Both the position numbers and the translations under genes were made by a program. The notes beneath the pieces are model-generated. The model had not been told where the DNA came from. It saw only the letters and a program-made list of their open reading frames with translations, and ran no database searches. Positions 41,995 to 51,017 of a stretch of DNA of 64,000 nucleotides are shown here, piece by piece. The DNA is from DATFVJ01 sp963826515 (lineage in GTDB: Bacteria > Actinomycetota > Actinomycetes > Streptosporangiales > Streptosporangiaceae): NCBI GenBank assembly GCA_963826515.1, contig CAWGXI010000010.1, forward strand, positions 1 through 64,000, written 5' to 3'. How positions within the stretch are numbered: the first letter of the stretch is position 1; the number at the start of each line of letters is the position of its first letter.

Positions 41995-44512
41995 ACGCGG
42001 TGTTGACGAGCTTCCTGCCGGTCTGCTCCTGTTCCCTGCGAGCGGCGGCGAGGTCCTTCTCCAGCCGCCTGCGCTCGGCGGCGACGTCGATCACGCCCGC
42101 GAGGTCAAGCCGGACCGTCACCCGTTCCACAGACAGCGACGCGGCCTGGGCGAAACCGGGCCGCGGCGGGGTCAGGCGCAGCAGCGCGCGGATGTGCTGC
42201 TCGTGCCCGGCGAGCGGCGTGCGCTCGATACCGTCGAGCGCGGCGGCGACGTCCTGCCCCGGCCGCAGTCCCTGGTCGGACCGGAACCTGCGGACCTCGG
42301 TGACCAGGCGCATCAACGCGCCGATCTCCGCCTCCGCAGCGGGGTCGGGCGCGGGCCCATCCGGCACGCCGCTTGCTGGCCAATCCGCCGTGACGATCGT
42401 GTTTCCACCGGTCAGGGCGGTCCACAACTCCTCTGTGATGAACGGCATCACCGGGTGCAGCAGGCGCAGCAACCGGTCGAGCACGTTGCCGAGCACGGCG
42501 CGCGTGGTCGCGGCGGCGGCTTCCGCGCCCGAGTTAAGCGGCGTCTTGGCAAGCTCCAGATACCAGTCGCAGACCTCATGCCAGGCGAAGTGGTACAAGG
42601 ACTCGCAGGCACGGCCGAACTCGAATTCCTCCATGGCGCCATCGACGTCGGCGGCGACCGTGGCGAGCCTGGACAGGATCCACCGGTCGGCGACAGAGAG
42701 CTCGGACACGGGCGGCAGGCCGGACACCGCTACAGCGCCGCTGCGCAGCGCGAACCTGACGGCGTTCCAGAGCTTGTTGCAGAAGTTCCGAGAGCCCGCC
42801 ACCCACTCCTCGCTGACGGACACGTCACTGCCCGGGTTCGCGCCGCGGGCGAGAGTGAACCGGGTCGCGTCCGCGCCATAGCGGTCGATCCAGTCGAGTG
42901 GATCCACCACGTTGCCCGCGGACTTGGACATCTTCTTGCCGTGGGCGTCGCGCACCAGGCCGTGCAGCGCTACGACGCGGAACGGCACGGCGTCCACCGG
43001 GTCCTGGTCGCGCATCGCGTACAGCCCGAACATCATCATCCGGGCGACCCAGAAGAACAAGATGTCGTATCCGGTCACCAGCACGCTGGTCGGATAGAAC
43101 GCGCGCAGGTCGGGCGTGTCCTTAGGCCAGCCGAGCGTCGAGAACGGCCAGAGCGCGGAAGAGAACCAGGTGTCGAGCACATCAGGGTCCTGGTGCCAGC
43201 CCTCGCCAGCCGGCAGGCGCTCGCCTGGTCCCGGACAGATCACCTCGCCGCCCGGCCCGTACCAGACCGGGATCCGGTGACCCCACCACAACTGGCGGCT
43301 GATGCACCAGTCGTGCATGTCGTCCACCCAGTCGAAATACCTGGCCGCGAGCTCAGGCGGGCTGATCCGCACCCGCCCGTCACGTACCGCGTCGCCCGCT
43401 GCCTTGGCGAGCGGGCCGACCTTGACGAACCACTGCATCGACAGCCGGGGCTCTACCGTGGTCCCGCACCGCTGGCAGTGCCCGACCGCGTGCAGGTACG
43501 GCCGGACCTCGGAGACGATGCGCCCCTCTTCGCGTAGCGCGGCGACGACGGCGGGCCGCGCCTCGAACCTGTCGAGGCCGGAGAACGGGCCATGGGCGGT
43601 GATGACGCCCCGCTCGTCTAGGACGGTGAGGCTGGGCAGGTTGTGGCGGCGCCCTATCTCGAAGTCGTCCGGGTCGTGCGCCGGAGTGACCTTAACCGCT
43701 CCGGTGCCGAATTCCGGGTCTACATGCGGATCGGCCAGCACCGGGATCCGGCGCCCGGTCAGCGGCAGCACGACGCTGCGGCCGATAAGCCGCGCGTAGC
43801 GCGGGTCGTCTGGGTGCACGGCGACGGCCGTGTCGCCGAGCATGGTCTCGGCACGCGTGGTCGCCACCACGATGGTGTCAGCACCGTCGCCGTACCGGAT
43901 CGAGACCAGTTCGCCCTCGTCCTCGCTGTGCTCGACCTCGATGTCGGACAGCGCGGTCAGGCAGCGCGGGCACCAGTTGGTGATGCGTTCTGCGCGATAG
44001 ATGAGCCCGTCGTCGAAGAGATGCTTGAAGATCGTGTGTACGGCGGCGGACAGGCCCGCGTCCATGGTGAACCGCTCGCGCGTCCAGTCGACGCTGTCGC
44101 CCAGCCTGCGCATCTGGCCGAGGATCTTGCCGCCTGACTCCGCCTTCCACTGCCAGACCCGCTCGACGAAACCCTCGCGGCCGAGGTCGTGACGGCTTAG
44201 TCCCTCCTTGGCCAGTTCGCGCTCCACGACGTTCTGGGTCGCGATTCCCGCATGATCCATGCCGGGCAGCCACAGCGTGGGGTAGCCCTGCATTCGGCGC
44301 CTGCGCACCAGTGAGTCCTGCAGCGTGTGGTCGAGCGCGTGACCCATGTGGAGCGAACCGGTGACGTTCGGCGGCGGGATCACGATCGAGAACCTTGGCC
44401 CCTGGCGTGCCGGATCGGGGGTGAATAGACCGGCCTGTACCCAGCGCTCGTACCAGCGCGGCTCCACGTCGGCCGGTGAATACTGCGAGGGGAATTCCCG
44501 GGATCCGTTCAC
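41882..44512 (-). CDS. valS: Valyl-tRNA synthetase
   Basis: 876 residues, GTG 44512. Class I synthetase: HIGH motif in PPPNVTGSLHMGHALDHT, KMSKS in HGKKMSKSAGNVVDPLDW (about residue 525), editing domain (TTRAETMLGDTAVAVHPDD), tRNA-binding WHEVCDWYLELAK, and the C-terminal coiled coil (ERRRLEKDLAAARREQEQTG). It charges tRNA-Val and edits Thr. Complete. Downstream of folC in the conserved order, with the folC paralogue between them in opposite orientation. Confidence 0.96.
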   Translation of the reverse strand: MNGSREFPSQYSPADVEPRWYERWVQAGLFTPDPARQGPRFSIVIPPPNVTGSLHMGHALDHTLQDSLVRRRRMQGYPTLWLPGMDHAGIATQNVVERELAKEGLSRHDLGREGFVERVWQWKAESGGKILGQMRRLGDSVDWTRERFTMDAGLSAAVHTIFKHLFDDGLIYRAERITNWCPRCLTALSDIEVEHSEDEGELVSIRYGDGADTIVVATTRAETMLGDTAVAVHPDDPRYARLIGRSVVLPLTGRRIPVLADPHVDPEFGTGAVKVTPAHDPDDFEIGRRHNLPSLTVLDERGVITAHGPFSGLDRFEARPAVVAALREEGRIVSEVRPYLHAVGHCQRCGTTVEPRLSMQWFVKVGPLAKAAGDAVRDGRVRISPPELAARYFDWVDDMHDWCISRQLWWGHRIPVWYGPGGEVICPGPGERLPAGEGWHQDPDVLDTWFSSALWPFSTLGWPKDTPDLRAFYPTSVLVTGYDILFFWVARMMMFGLYAMRDQDPVDAVPFRVVALHGLVRDAHGKKMSKSAGNVVDPLDWIDRYGADATRFTLARGANPGSDVSVSEEWVAGSRNFCNKLWNAVRFALRSGAVAVSGLPPVSELSVADRWILSRLATVAADVDGAMEEFEFGRACESLYHFAWHEVCDWYLELAKTPLNSGAEAAAATTRAVLGNVLDRLLRLLHPVMPFITEELWTALTGGNTIVTADWPASGVPDGPAPDPAAEAEIGALMRLVTEVRRFRSDQGLRPGQDVAAALDGIERTPLAGHEQHIRALLRLTPPRPGFAQAASLSVERVTVRLDLAGVIDVAAERRRLEKDLAAARREQEQTGRKLVNTAFTAKAPPAVVAATRERLAAAAAEIARIEAALGSLPTA

Positions 44513-44577
44513 GTCAGCCGAGTCTAGTGGTCCGCAACGGGCCAGGTTTGACGGCCGCTAGTGGTCTGTAAGGACTT

Positions 44578-45004
44578 CTAGCAGCGGGCGGACTCCGGAT
44601 CGACCTCGAACAGGCAGTGCCAGTGGAATGACCCTTCGCCAGCCTGCTCCGCGTCGAAGGCGCTGATCAGGTTCACGCCCCGGCGCAGCGCCAGCAGCCG
44701 GCGGCCGTCGCAGTAGAAGTGCGGGTGGATCTTGTCTGTGCCGACGCCTCCCGCGCGCGATCCCGGCGTCGCTTCGGTCGATCCCGTGGCAGGTGAACCC
44801 CTGCGTGGCCAGGAACGTCGCGTGCCTGCCGACCCCGCAGCCAAGATCAAGAACCCGGCTCACCTGGCGCCCGTGCAGCATCGGTACGGCGTCTTTGACC
44901 CATGGGTCCGGGTTGGACCAGCCGGACCGGCCTGCCGGCGCGCGCCACGCAAAGTCCCAGTGACGGTACGCGGTGGACGTTCCCTGTGCGGCATCAGGTT
45001 CCAC
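44578..45004 (-). pseudogene. SAM-dependent methyltransferase with internal deletion
   Basis: The start (45004) gives a normal class I N-terminus: YRHWDFAWRAP, LDLGCGVGRHATFLATQG (SAM motif I) and CHGIDRSDAGIARG. Immediately afterwards, in another frame, come residues typical of the C-terminus of the same family: HPHFYCDGRRLLALRRGVNL, GEGSFHWHCLFEVDPES, stopping at 44578. The central 80-100 residues are missing, and the two ends are joined out of frame near 44740. A deletion therefore inactivated the gene. It lies between clpX and valS, where a similar gene is often found in actinobacteria. Confidence 0.65.
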
Positions 45005-45115
45005 GGGACGCGCTGCGGCGCGAATTCACCGGCGCACCGGTCATCGTCTGGGGTCGTGGGCGGCGCTGCCGCGCCGCCAAAGATCCACGGAGCATGCCCT
45101 CTAGGGCCACGCGGG

Positions 45116-46399
45116 TCAGGCCGACTTCTCCCGCGGGGTCCGCTTGGCCGGCAGTTCGCGCGGCACAAGGGTCGGGTTGACATGCTCCAGAACGGCTGCG
45201 CCAGTGATCACGACCCGTTCGACGTCCTCACGGCTCGGCACCTCGTACATCACCGACAGGAGCACTTCTTCCATGATCGCGCGAAGCCCGCGTGCTCCGG
45301 TGCCACGAAGGATCGCCTGGTCGGCGATGGCTTCGAGCGCGTCCTCGGTGAATTCCAGATCTACGTTGTCGAGCTCGAAGAGCCTGTGGTACTGCCTGAC
45401 GAGCGCGTTGCGCGGCTCGGTCAGGATGAGGATCAGGGCTTCGCGGTCCAGATTGTGCACGCTGGTGATCACCGGCAGCCTGCCGACGAACTCAGGAATC
45501 ATGCCGAACTTGAGCAGGTCCTCTGGCATGACATCGGCAAAGGCGTCGGGTGAGACCCGGTCCTCCTTCGAGCGGAGCACCGCGTTGAAGCCCATGCCCC
45601 GGCGGCCGATCCTTTGCTCGATGATCTTCTCCAGGCCGGCGAACGCCCCACCGCAGATGAACAGCACATTGGTCGTGTCGATCTGGATGAACTCCTGGTG
45701 CGGGTGCTTACGCCCGCCCTGCGGCGGCACCGACGCCGTCGTACCCTCGAGGATCTTCAGCAGCGCCTGCTGCACGCCCTCGCCCGAGACGTCGCGGGTG
45801 ATCGACGGGTTCTCGCTCTTGCGGGCGATCTTGTCGACCTCGTCGATGTAGATGATCCCCGTCTCGGCCTTCTTCACGTCGTAGTCGGCCGCCTGGATCA
45901 GCTTGAGCAGGATGTTCTCGACGTCCTCGCCGACGTAGCCCGCTTCGGTCAGCGCGGTCGCGTCTGCGATGGCGAACGGCACGTTGAGCAGCTTGGCGAG
46001 GGTCTGCGCAAGCAAGGTCTTGCCCGACCCGGTCGGGCCGAGCAGCAAGATGTTGGACTTGGCAAGCTCGACCGCGTCCTCGCGGGTCCGATCGCCGCCA
46101 CCGCCCGAATGGACCCGCTTGTAGTGGTTGTACACCGCGACCGAAAGCGCCTTCTTGGCCTTCTCCTGGCCGATCACGTAGCCGTCGAGGAATTCGTAGA
46201 TCTCGCGCGGCTTCGGCAGGTTGTCCCACTTCAGCTCGGACGGTTCGGCGAGTTCCTCTTCGATGATCTCGTTGCACAGGTCGATGCATTCATCGCAGAT
46301 GTACACGCCGGGCCCGGCAATGAGCTTTTTGACCTGCTTCTGGCTCTTTCCACAGAACGAGCACTTCAGCAGGTCACCACCATCGCCGATGCGTGCCAC
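45116..46399 (-). CDS. clpX: ClpX ATP-dependent protease ATP-binding subunit
   Basis: 427 residues, ATG 46399. N-terminal zinc-binding domain with CSFCGKSQKQVKKLIAGPG and YICDECIDLCNEII. AAA+ motor: Walker A LLGPTGSGKTLLAQTLA, Walker B IIYIDEVDKIA, sensor region ISREV-like GTGARGLRAIMEEVLL. The loop that docks ClpP (IGF-type) corresponds to RIGRRGMGF. It unfolds tagged substrates for ClpP. Downstream of clpP1P2 with a 135-bp gap. Confidence 0.97.
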   Translation of the reverse strand: MARIGDGGDLLKCSFCGKSQKQVKKLIAGPGVYICDECIDLCNEIIEEELAEPSELKWDNLPKPREIYEFLDGYVIGQEKAKKALSVAVYNHYKRVHSGGGGDRTREDAVELAKSNILLLGPTGSGKTLLAQTLAKLLNVPFAIADATALTEAGYVGEDVENILLKLIQAADYDVKKAETGIIYIDEVDKIARKSENPSITRDVSGEGVQQALLKILEGTTASVPPQGGRKHPHQEFIQIDTTNVLFICGGAFAGLEKIIEQRIGRRGMGFNAVLRSKEDRVSPDAFADVMPEDLLKFGMIPEFVGRLPVITSVHNLDREALILILTEPRNALVRQYHRLFELDNVDLEFTEDALEAIADQAILRGTGARGLRAIMEEVLLSVMYEVPSREDVERVVITGAAVLEHVNPTLVPRELPAKRTPREKSA

Positions 46400-46534
46400 T
46401 CAGCTACTCCTTTGCGTGGGGCCGCCTGTGACAGTGCGGTTGGTGCCACCCACCGCCTTGCCTAACACTGACGCTACCGCCTTACGGGCGTGCTGTGCCC
46501 TGTCGCGACGCCCGGGACGGGTGGATCCTCCCAG

Positions 46535-47230
46535 TTAGGATGACACTACCTCGGCCCCGGCCTTCCGGTTGGACAGAACCTCATCCACCAGACCGTATTC
46601 TTTCGCCTCTTCCGCTGTCAGGATCTTGTCACGCTCGATGTCCTTGCGCACCTGTTCCTGGCTCTTGCCTGTGTGCAGGGCGAGGATCCGCTCAAGCGCG
46701 GCACGGACCCGCATGATCTCCCTCGCCTGGATCTCGAGGTCGCTCGACTGGCCGTAGCCACCCTCGGTGGCCGGCTGGTGAATCAGAATGCGCGAGTTCG
46801 GCAGCGCCATCCGCTTGCCTGGTGAGCCCGCGGCGAGCAGCACCGCCGCGGCGGACGCCGCCTGGCCGAGGCAGACAGTCGCAATCTCCGGGCGCACATA
46901 CTCCATCGTGTCGTAGATCGCGGTCATGGAGGTGAAGGAACCGCCGGGCGAGTTGATGTACATCGTGATGTCGCGGTCCGGGTCGATCGACTCAAGCGTC
47001 AGCAACTGGGCCATCACGTCATTCGCCGAGGCGTCGTCGATCTGGACGCCGAGAAAGATGATCCGCTCCTCGAAGAGCTTGTTGTACGGGTTCATCTCCT
47101 TGACGCCGTACGTCGTCCGCTCCACGAACGATGGCAGGACGTAGCGGTCCTGTGGCACGGCTGGCCGGAATTGGGCGCTCACGTGGGATGCCTCCGCTGT
47201 TCGTGCGTGAGTTTCGCTGGCGCGGGTCAT
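46535..47230 (-). CDS. clpP2: ClpP protease subunit (second of pair)
   Basis: 231 residues. Serine protease S14: Ser in CLGQAASAAAVLLAAGSPGK, His in RILIHQPATEGGYGQ, Asp in ERDKILTAEEAKEYGLVDEV. It forms mixed tetradecamers with ClpP1. The start overlaps the clpP1 stop by 4 bases. Complete; the propeptide-like N-terminus is about 25 residues. Confidence 0.95.
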   Translation of the reverse strand: MTRASETHARTAEASHVSAQFRPAVPQDRYVLPSFVERTTYGVKEMNPYNKLFEERIIFLGVQIDDASANDVMAQLLTLESIDPDRDITMYINSPGGSFTSMTAIYDTMEYVRPEIATVCLGQAASAAAVLLAAGSPGKRMALPNSRILIHQPATEGGYGQSSDLEIQAREIMRVRAALERILALHTGKSQEQVRKDIERDKILTAEEAKEYGLVDEVLSNRKAGAEVVSS

Positions 47231-47865
47231 GAGACCGGCCCCTCAGAAGGTACCTGCGTGGCGCTGCGGACCACGTGGTCGACGAGGCCGTAGTCCTTCG
47301 CCTCCTCGGCCGTGAACCAGCGGTCTCGGTCGGAGTCGGCCTCGATCTGCTCGGCAGGCTGGCCGGTGTGGAAGGCGATCCGCTCGGCGAGCGTCTGCTT
47401 CACGTACAGCATCTGCTCCGCCTGGATCTTGATGTCCGACGCGGTGCCGCCGATGCCGCCGGACGGCTGGTGCATCATGATCCGCGCGTGCGGCAGCGCG
47501 TAGCGCTTGCCCGGCGTCCCCGCGCAGAGCAGGAACTGCCCCATCGATGCGGCCAGGCCCATGGCGACGGTCTGGATGTCATTCGGCACATACTGCATGA
47601 GGTCGTAGATCGCCATGCCGGCGCTCACCGACCCGCCTGGCGAGTTGATGTAGAGGGTGATGTCGCGGTCGGCGTTCTCGGCAGCGAGCAGCAGCAGTTC
47701 GCCGCAGATGCGGTTGGCGATCTCGTCGTCGACCTGCTGGCCGAGGAAGACGATGCGATGCCGCAGCAACCGCTGGAACACCTGCTCGGGCAGCGGCATG
47801 GGCGGAGCCTCCGCAACCCGCGCCAGAATCCGCGATGGCTGGTCGAAATCCGCAGGCGTGGTCAC
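47227..47865 (-). CDS. clpP1: ClpP protease subunit (first of pair)
   Basis: 212 residues, GTG 47865. Catalytic Ser in AMGLAASMGQFLLCAGTPGK, His in RIMMHQPSGGIGGTASD, and the acid in SDRDRWFTAEEAKDYGLVD. The partner of clpP2 (4-bp overlap); both are normally required together in actinobacteria. Follows tig with a 160-bp gap that probably holds the promoter where ClgR or PopR sites are expected. None was recognised by eye. Confidence 0.95.
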   Translation of the reverse strand: MTTPADFDQPSRILARVAEAPPMPLPEQVFQRLLRHRIVFLGQQVDDEIANRICGELLLLAAENADRDITLYINSPGGSVSAGMAIYDLMQYVPNDIQTVAMGLAASMGQFLLCAGTPGKRYALPHARIMMHQPSGGIGGTASDIKIQAEQMLYVKQTLAERIAFHTGQPAEQIEADSDRDRWFTAEEAKDYGLVDHVVRSATQVPSEGPVS

Positions 47866-48025
47866 TAGCTCACCTGTTCTGTCGTGGGCGGTAGGCCGTT
47901 TTGGTCTCGTTGACTGTGACCTTAACGCGGCCCAGGCTTCGCCGCGTCCGCAGATAGTCGCTGTTCGCTGTCGGCTCAGCAGATCTGATCAGCAGCTGCT
48001 CGCGCGGCGGCCGGCGATGGGCCGG

Positions 48026-49633
48026 TTACGGCCGTGCGCCAGCATCGTCCGCGTCGGCTGCGCCGCGTGAGTCTGCCAGGTCAGCGTGGTCCGCCTCAGT
48101 TTCGGCCACCTCAGCCACGGCCGGCTCAGCCTCGACAACCCCAGCCTCGACAACCCCAGCCTCGACAACCCCAGCCTCGACAACCCCAGCCTCGGCATCC
48201 TCAGCCTCGACAACCCCAGCCTCGACAACCCCAGCCTCGACAACCCCAGCCTCGACAACCCCAGCCTCGGCATCCTCAGCTACGGTAACCTCGGCTTCGG
48301 CCTCCGCAGCTTCTGCATCCTCGCTAAGCGCCGCCAGGTCGACTTCGTTTCCTGAACCATCCTTGACCGCGGCGCGCCGCACGATGAGATCAATCGCCTT
48401 GGCGCGCATTACGTCGCCGAGGGCAGACCCGATCTGGCCGCTGTCGCGCAGGTGCGTGGCGAGCTGGTCGGGCGACACGCCTATCCGCTGTGCCTGCTGC
48501 ACAACGAAGCTGGTCAGCTCCGCCTCCTCCACGCCGAGCTTTTCCTGCAGCGCGAACTGGTCGAGCACGAAGTTGGCCTTGATCGCACTCCTGGCGTCAC
48601 GCTCGATCTCGGCGGCGAGCTCGTCCGCGGACTTGCCGACAGATTCCAGGTAGGTGTCACGGCTGGCGCCGATGCGCTCAAGCTGATCGTCGAGGGAGTG
48701 GTTGCGACGCTCCACCTCTTCGGTGACGACGGCTTCAGGCAGCGGAACGTCGATCTTGGCGAGCAGCGCCTCGATTGCGCCGTCGCGTGCCTGGCCCGCC
48801 TGCTGCAGCCGCTTCAACCGCTCCAATTGCGCACGAGTACCCGCCCGCAGCTCGCCTATCGTGTCGAACTCGCTCGCCGACTGCGCGAACTCGTCATCGA
48901 GCTCGGGAAGTTCCTTGACCTTGACGCTGTGCGTGGTGACCATCACGTCGGCCTCCGCGCCGGCGTGGTCGCCGCCGCTCAGCTCGCTGGTGAACGTCGC
49001 AGACTCGCCTGCGGTCATCCCGGCGAGCGCCGCGTCGAGCCCGTCCACCAGCGTGTCGTCGCCGATCCGGTAGGACAGGCCGCTCGCCTGCGCGTCCTCC
49101 ACCTCCTCGCCGTCGACCGAGGCAGACAGGTCGATCGAGACGTAGTCACCCTCCTCGGCCGGACGCTCCACCGTCTTCAGCGAGGCGAACCGCTCGCGCA
49201 GCCCGCCCAGGTACTCCTCGACCTCGTCCGGGGTCACCACGGCGTCTTCGACGGTCACCGCCATCCCGTCGACATCGGGCACCTCGAATTTGGGGCGCAC
49301 GTCGACCTCGGCCGTAAATGCAAGCTGCTTGCCGTCGTCGAGTTCGGTGATTTGAAGCTCCGGCTGGCCAAGCGCGTATACGTCATTGTCTTCCAGGGCC
49401 TTGCCGTAGAGCTGCGGCACCGCCTCGTTCATCGCCTGCTCGAGCACGGCACCGCGGCCGAAGCGCTGATCGATGATGCGCGGCGGCACCCGGCCCGGCC
49501 GGAAGCCTGGCACCCGGACCTGCTTGGCGACCTCGCGGTACGCACGGTCAAGGCTCGGCCTAAGCTCGTCGAAAGGAACCTCGATAATCAGCTTCACCCT
49601 GGTCGGGCTCAGCTCCTCGACGTCGGTCTTCAC
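48026..49633 (-). CDS. tig: Trigger factor with repeat tail
   Basis: 535 residues, GTG 49633. Ribosome-binding domain (LSPTRVKLIIEVPFDELRPS, with FRPGRVPP as the ribosome-docking loop region), FKBP-type PPIase at about 160-245 (EEGDYVSIDLSASVDGEEVE), and the C-terminal chaperone arms. Trigger factors of this group usually end near 450-470; here an acidic tail of about 85 residues follows, mostly (EAGVV)n from a 15-bp array. It folds nascent chains. Upstream of clpP1, as is common. Confidence 0.94.
   Translation of the reverse strand: MKTDVEELSPTRVKLIIEVPFDELRPSLDRAYREVAKQVRVPGFRPGRVPPRIIDQRFGRGAVLEQAMNEAVPQLYGKALEDNDVYALGQPELQITELDDGKQLAFTAEVDVRPKFEVPDVDGMAVTVEDAVVTPDEVEEYLGGLRERFASLKTVERPAEEGDYVSIDLSASVDGEEVEDAQASGLSYRIGDDTLVDGLDAALAGMTAGESATFTSELSGGDHAGAEADVMVTTHSVKVKELPELDDEFAQSASEFDTIGELRAGTRAQLERLKRLQQAGQARDGAIEALLAKIDVPLPEAVVTEEVERRNHSLDDQLERIGASRDTYLESVGKSADELAAEIERDARSAIKANFVLDQFALQEKLGVEEAELTSFVVQQAQRIGVSPDQLATHLRDSGQIGSALGDVMRAKAIDLIVRRAAVKDGSGNEVDLAALSEDAEAAEAEAEVTVAEDAEAGVVEAGVVEAGVVEAGVVEAEDAEAGVVEAGVVEAGVVEAGVVEAEPAVAEVAETEADHADLADSRGAADADDAGARP
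48130..48279. repeat. 15-bp tandem array, 10 copies, in the tig 3' end
   Basis: Unit CTCGACAACCCCAGC; eight copies match the consensus and two (starting 48190 and 48265) are the same variant, CTCGGCATCCTCAGC. The variant recurs 75 bp apart, so a five-unit block was itself duplicated. Encodes (EAGVV)n/EAEDA at the trigger factor C-terminus. Confidence 0.92.
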
Positions 49634-49787
49634 TTACGGTGTCACTCCTTCGGGCCCGCACATGCGGAATCGGCGCGCGTCGCGGCAGCCGTTCGGGACT
49701 TTGGGGTGCCCCGGCTCCGATCAGGTCGCTGCGTCTGGTCCGATCACTTACGGCTACGGCCTACGGCCGCCCAGTCTAGCCACGGTC

Positions 49788-51017
49788 CTAGCCGGACGGA
49801 GGCGGGTGCGGCGTCCCGTTCGCACTGAGGCGCTGGCTCAGCCAGCCGAGCGCCTGGCCGAGCTCGCGCTTCCAGGTGCGGAAGTTGTGCCCGCCGACCG
49901 GGATGACGAGCCCGTAGCCGTGCATCGGCGGGCGGATCATGCGCAGGAACTTGAGTGTCGGCTGATAGTCGTCCTCGCCGACGCGGCTGGTCGCAAGCAG
50001 TACCGACGCGGGCGGCGGTGGCCGGTGGCCGAGCCGCCAGAACAAGTCGTTCTCGGCCCGGTATGCGGCGCTGTGCCCGTAGAGGCTGCCGGTGGTGAAG
50101 TCCTGCAGCGCCGAGTAATAACCGGACAGTGAGACCGCGGCCGCGAAGCGATCAGAATGCATCATGGCGAGCTTCACCGCGCAGTAGCCGCCGGTGGAAT
50201 CGCCCATGACCGCCCAGCCACCGGCGCCCGTGGCTACCCTGAAGGACTGCTCGAACGCGAGCGGGACATCTGCTGCGAAAAACGTCGCGGCTTGCGGGCC
50301 GCCAGGGATATCCGTGCACTCGGTGTCGCGTGGCATGTCGACCGACGAGAACATCATGATAAAGATCGACGGCTGCAGCTTGCCTGCGGCGATTGCCGCG
50401 CCCGCGGCGCCCGGCAGGTTCAGCCGGGTGATCTCGCTGCGCGGGTCGCTCGGGTACCCGGACAGCACGAGTACCGCGGGGAATAGCCGATGAGCGTACG
50501 CGCGCCGGAAGTACTGCGGCGGCAGGTAAACGTAGGACCTCGCGGCCGTGATGCCGGTGCGTTCGCCGGTGATCTGGACGGTCAGGATCTCACCGTTGGC
50601 CGCCGCACCTGCCCCGCTAGCAGCGGCCGGCGCGGTGCGGGTGACCCGCGGCGTTTGGCCGGCCCGCAGTTGCGGCGCGGCCCGTGCGCTGGGCGCGACC
50701 TGGGTGTGCGTGACGATGATCGGCGGGGGCACGGCGCCGTGGCCGTTGCGGTTGCCGTCGCCGGCCGCCGATGTGGCGCTCGCATGCGTGCCGACCAGAT
50801 CTGACCACGACACGATGAAAGAGAAGTAGGAGTTGAGCCCGCCGAGCACGGCGACGATCGCGGTGAGCTGGGTGGCGATCAGCAGTCCGGTCCTTGCCGT
50901 GATGTGCGAGCGCTTGTGCCCGGCCACGCGCGGCCATACCAGGACCGTGGCCGCCATCGTGGCCGCGGCGACCAGGCTCAGCAGGGCCAGGAATGGACCG
51001 CTGTTCAGGGCCATCAC
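49788..51017 (-). CDS. Membrane-anchored alpha/beta-hydrolase (esterase D/antigen 85-like)
   Basis: 409 residues. Two or more N-terminal membrane helices (FLALLSLVAAATMAATVLVW, LLIATQLTAIVAVLGGLN), a Pro/Ala-rich linker, then an esterase domain from about 140. Catalytic set: Ser in VMGDSTGGYCAVKLAMMHSD (about residue 270), acidic residues in SRVGEDDYQPTLKFL, His in VIPVGGHNFRTWKREL. The oxyanion region is VDMPRDTECTDIPGGPQ. Likely an extracytoplasmic carboxylesterase or acyltransferase. Overlaps the upstream paralogue by 4 bases (ATGA), so they form one operon; a tandem duplicate pair. Confidence 0.85.
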   Translation of the reverse strand: MMALNSGPFLALLSLVAAATMAATVLVWPRVAGHKRSHITARTGLLIATQLTAIVAVLGGLNSYFSFIVSWSDLVGTHASATSAAGDGNRNGHGAVPPPIIVTHTQVAPSARAAPQLRAGQTPRVTRTAPAAASGAGAAANGEILTVQITGERTGITAARSYVYLPPQYFRRAYAHRLFPAVLVLSGYPSDPRSEITRLNLPGAAGAAIAAGKLQPSIFIMMFSSVDMPRDTECTDIPGGPQAATFFAADVPLAFEQSFRVATGAGGWAVMGDSTGGYCAVKLAMMHSDRFAAAVSLSGYYSALQDFTTGSLYGHSAAYRAENDLFWRLGHRPPPPASVLLATSRVGEDDYQPTLKFLRMIRPPMHGYGLVIPVGGHNFRTWKRELGQALGWLSQRLSANGTPHPPPSG

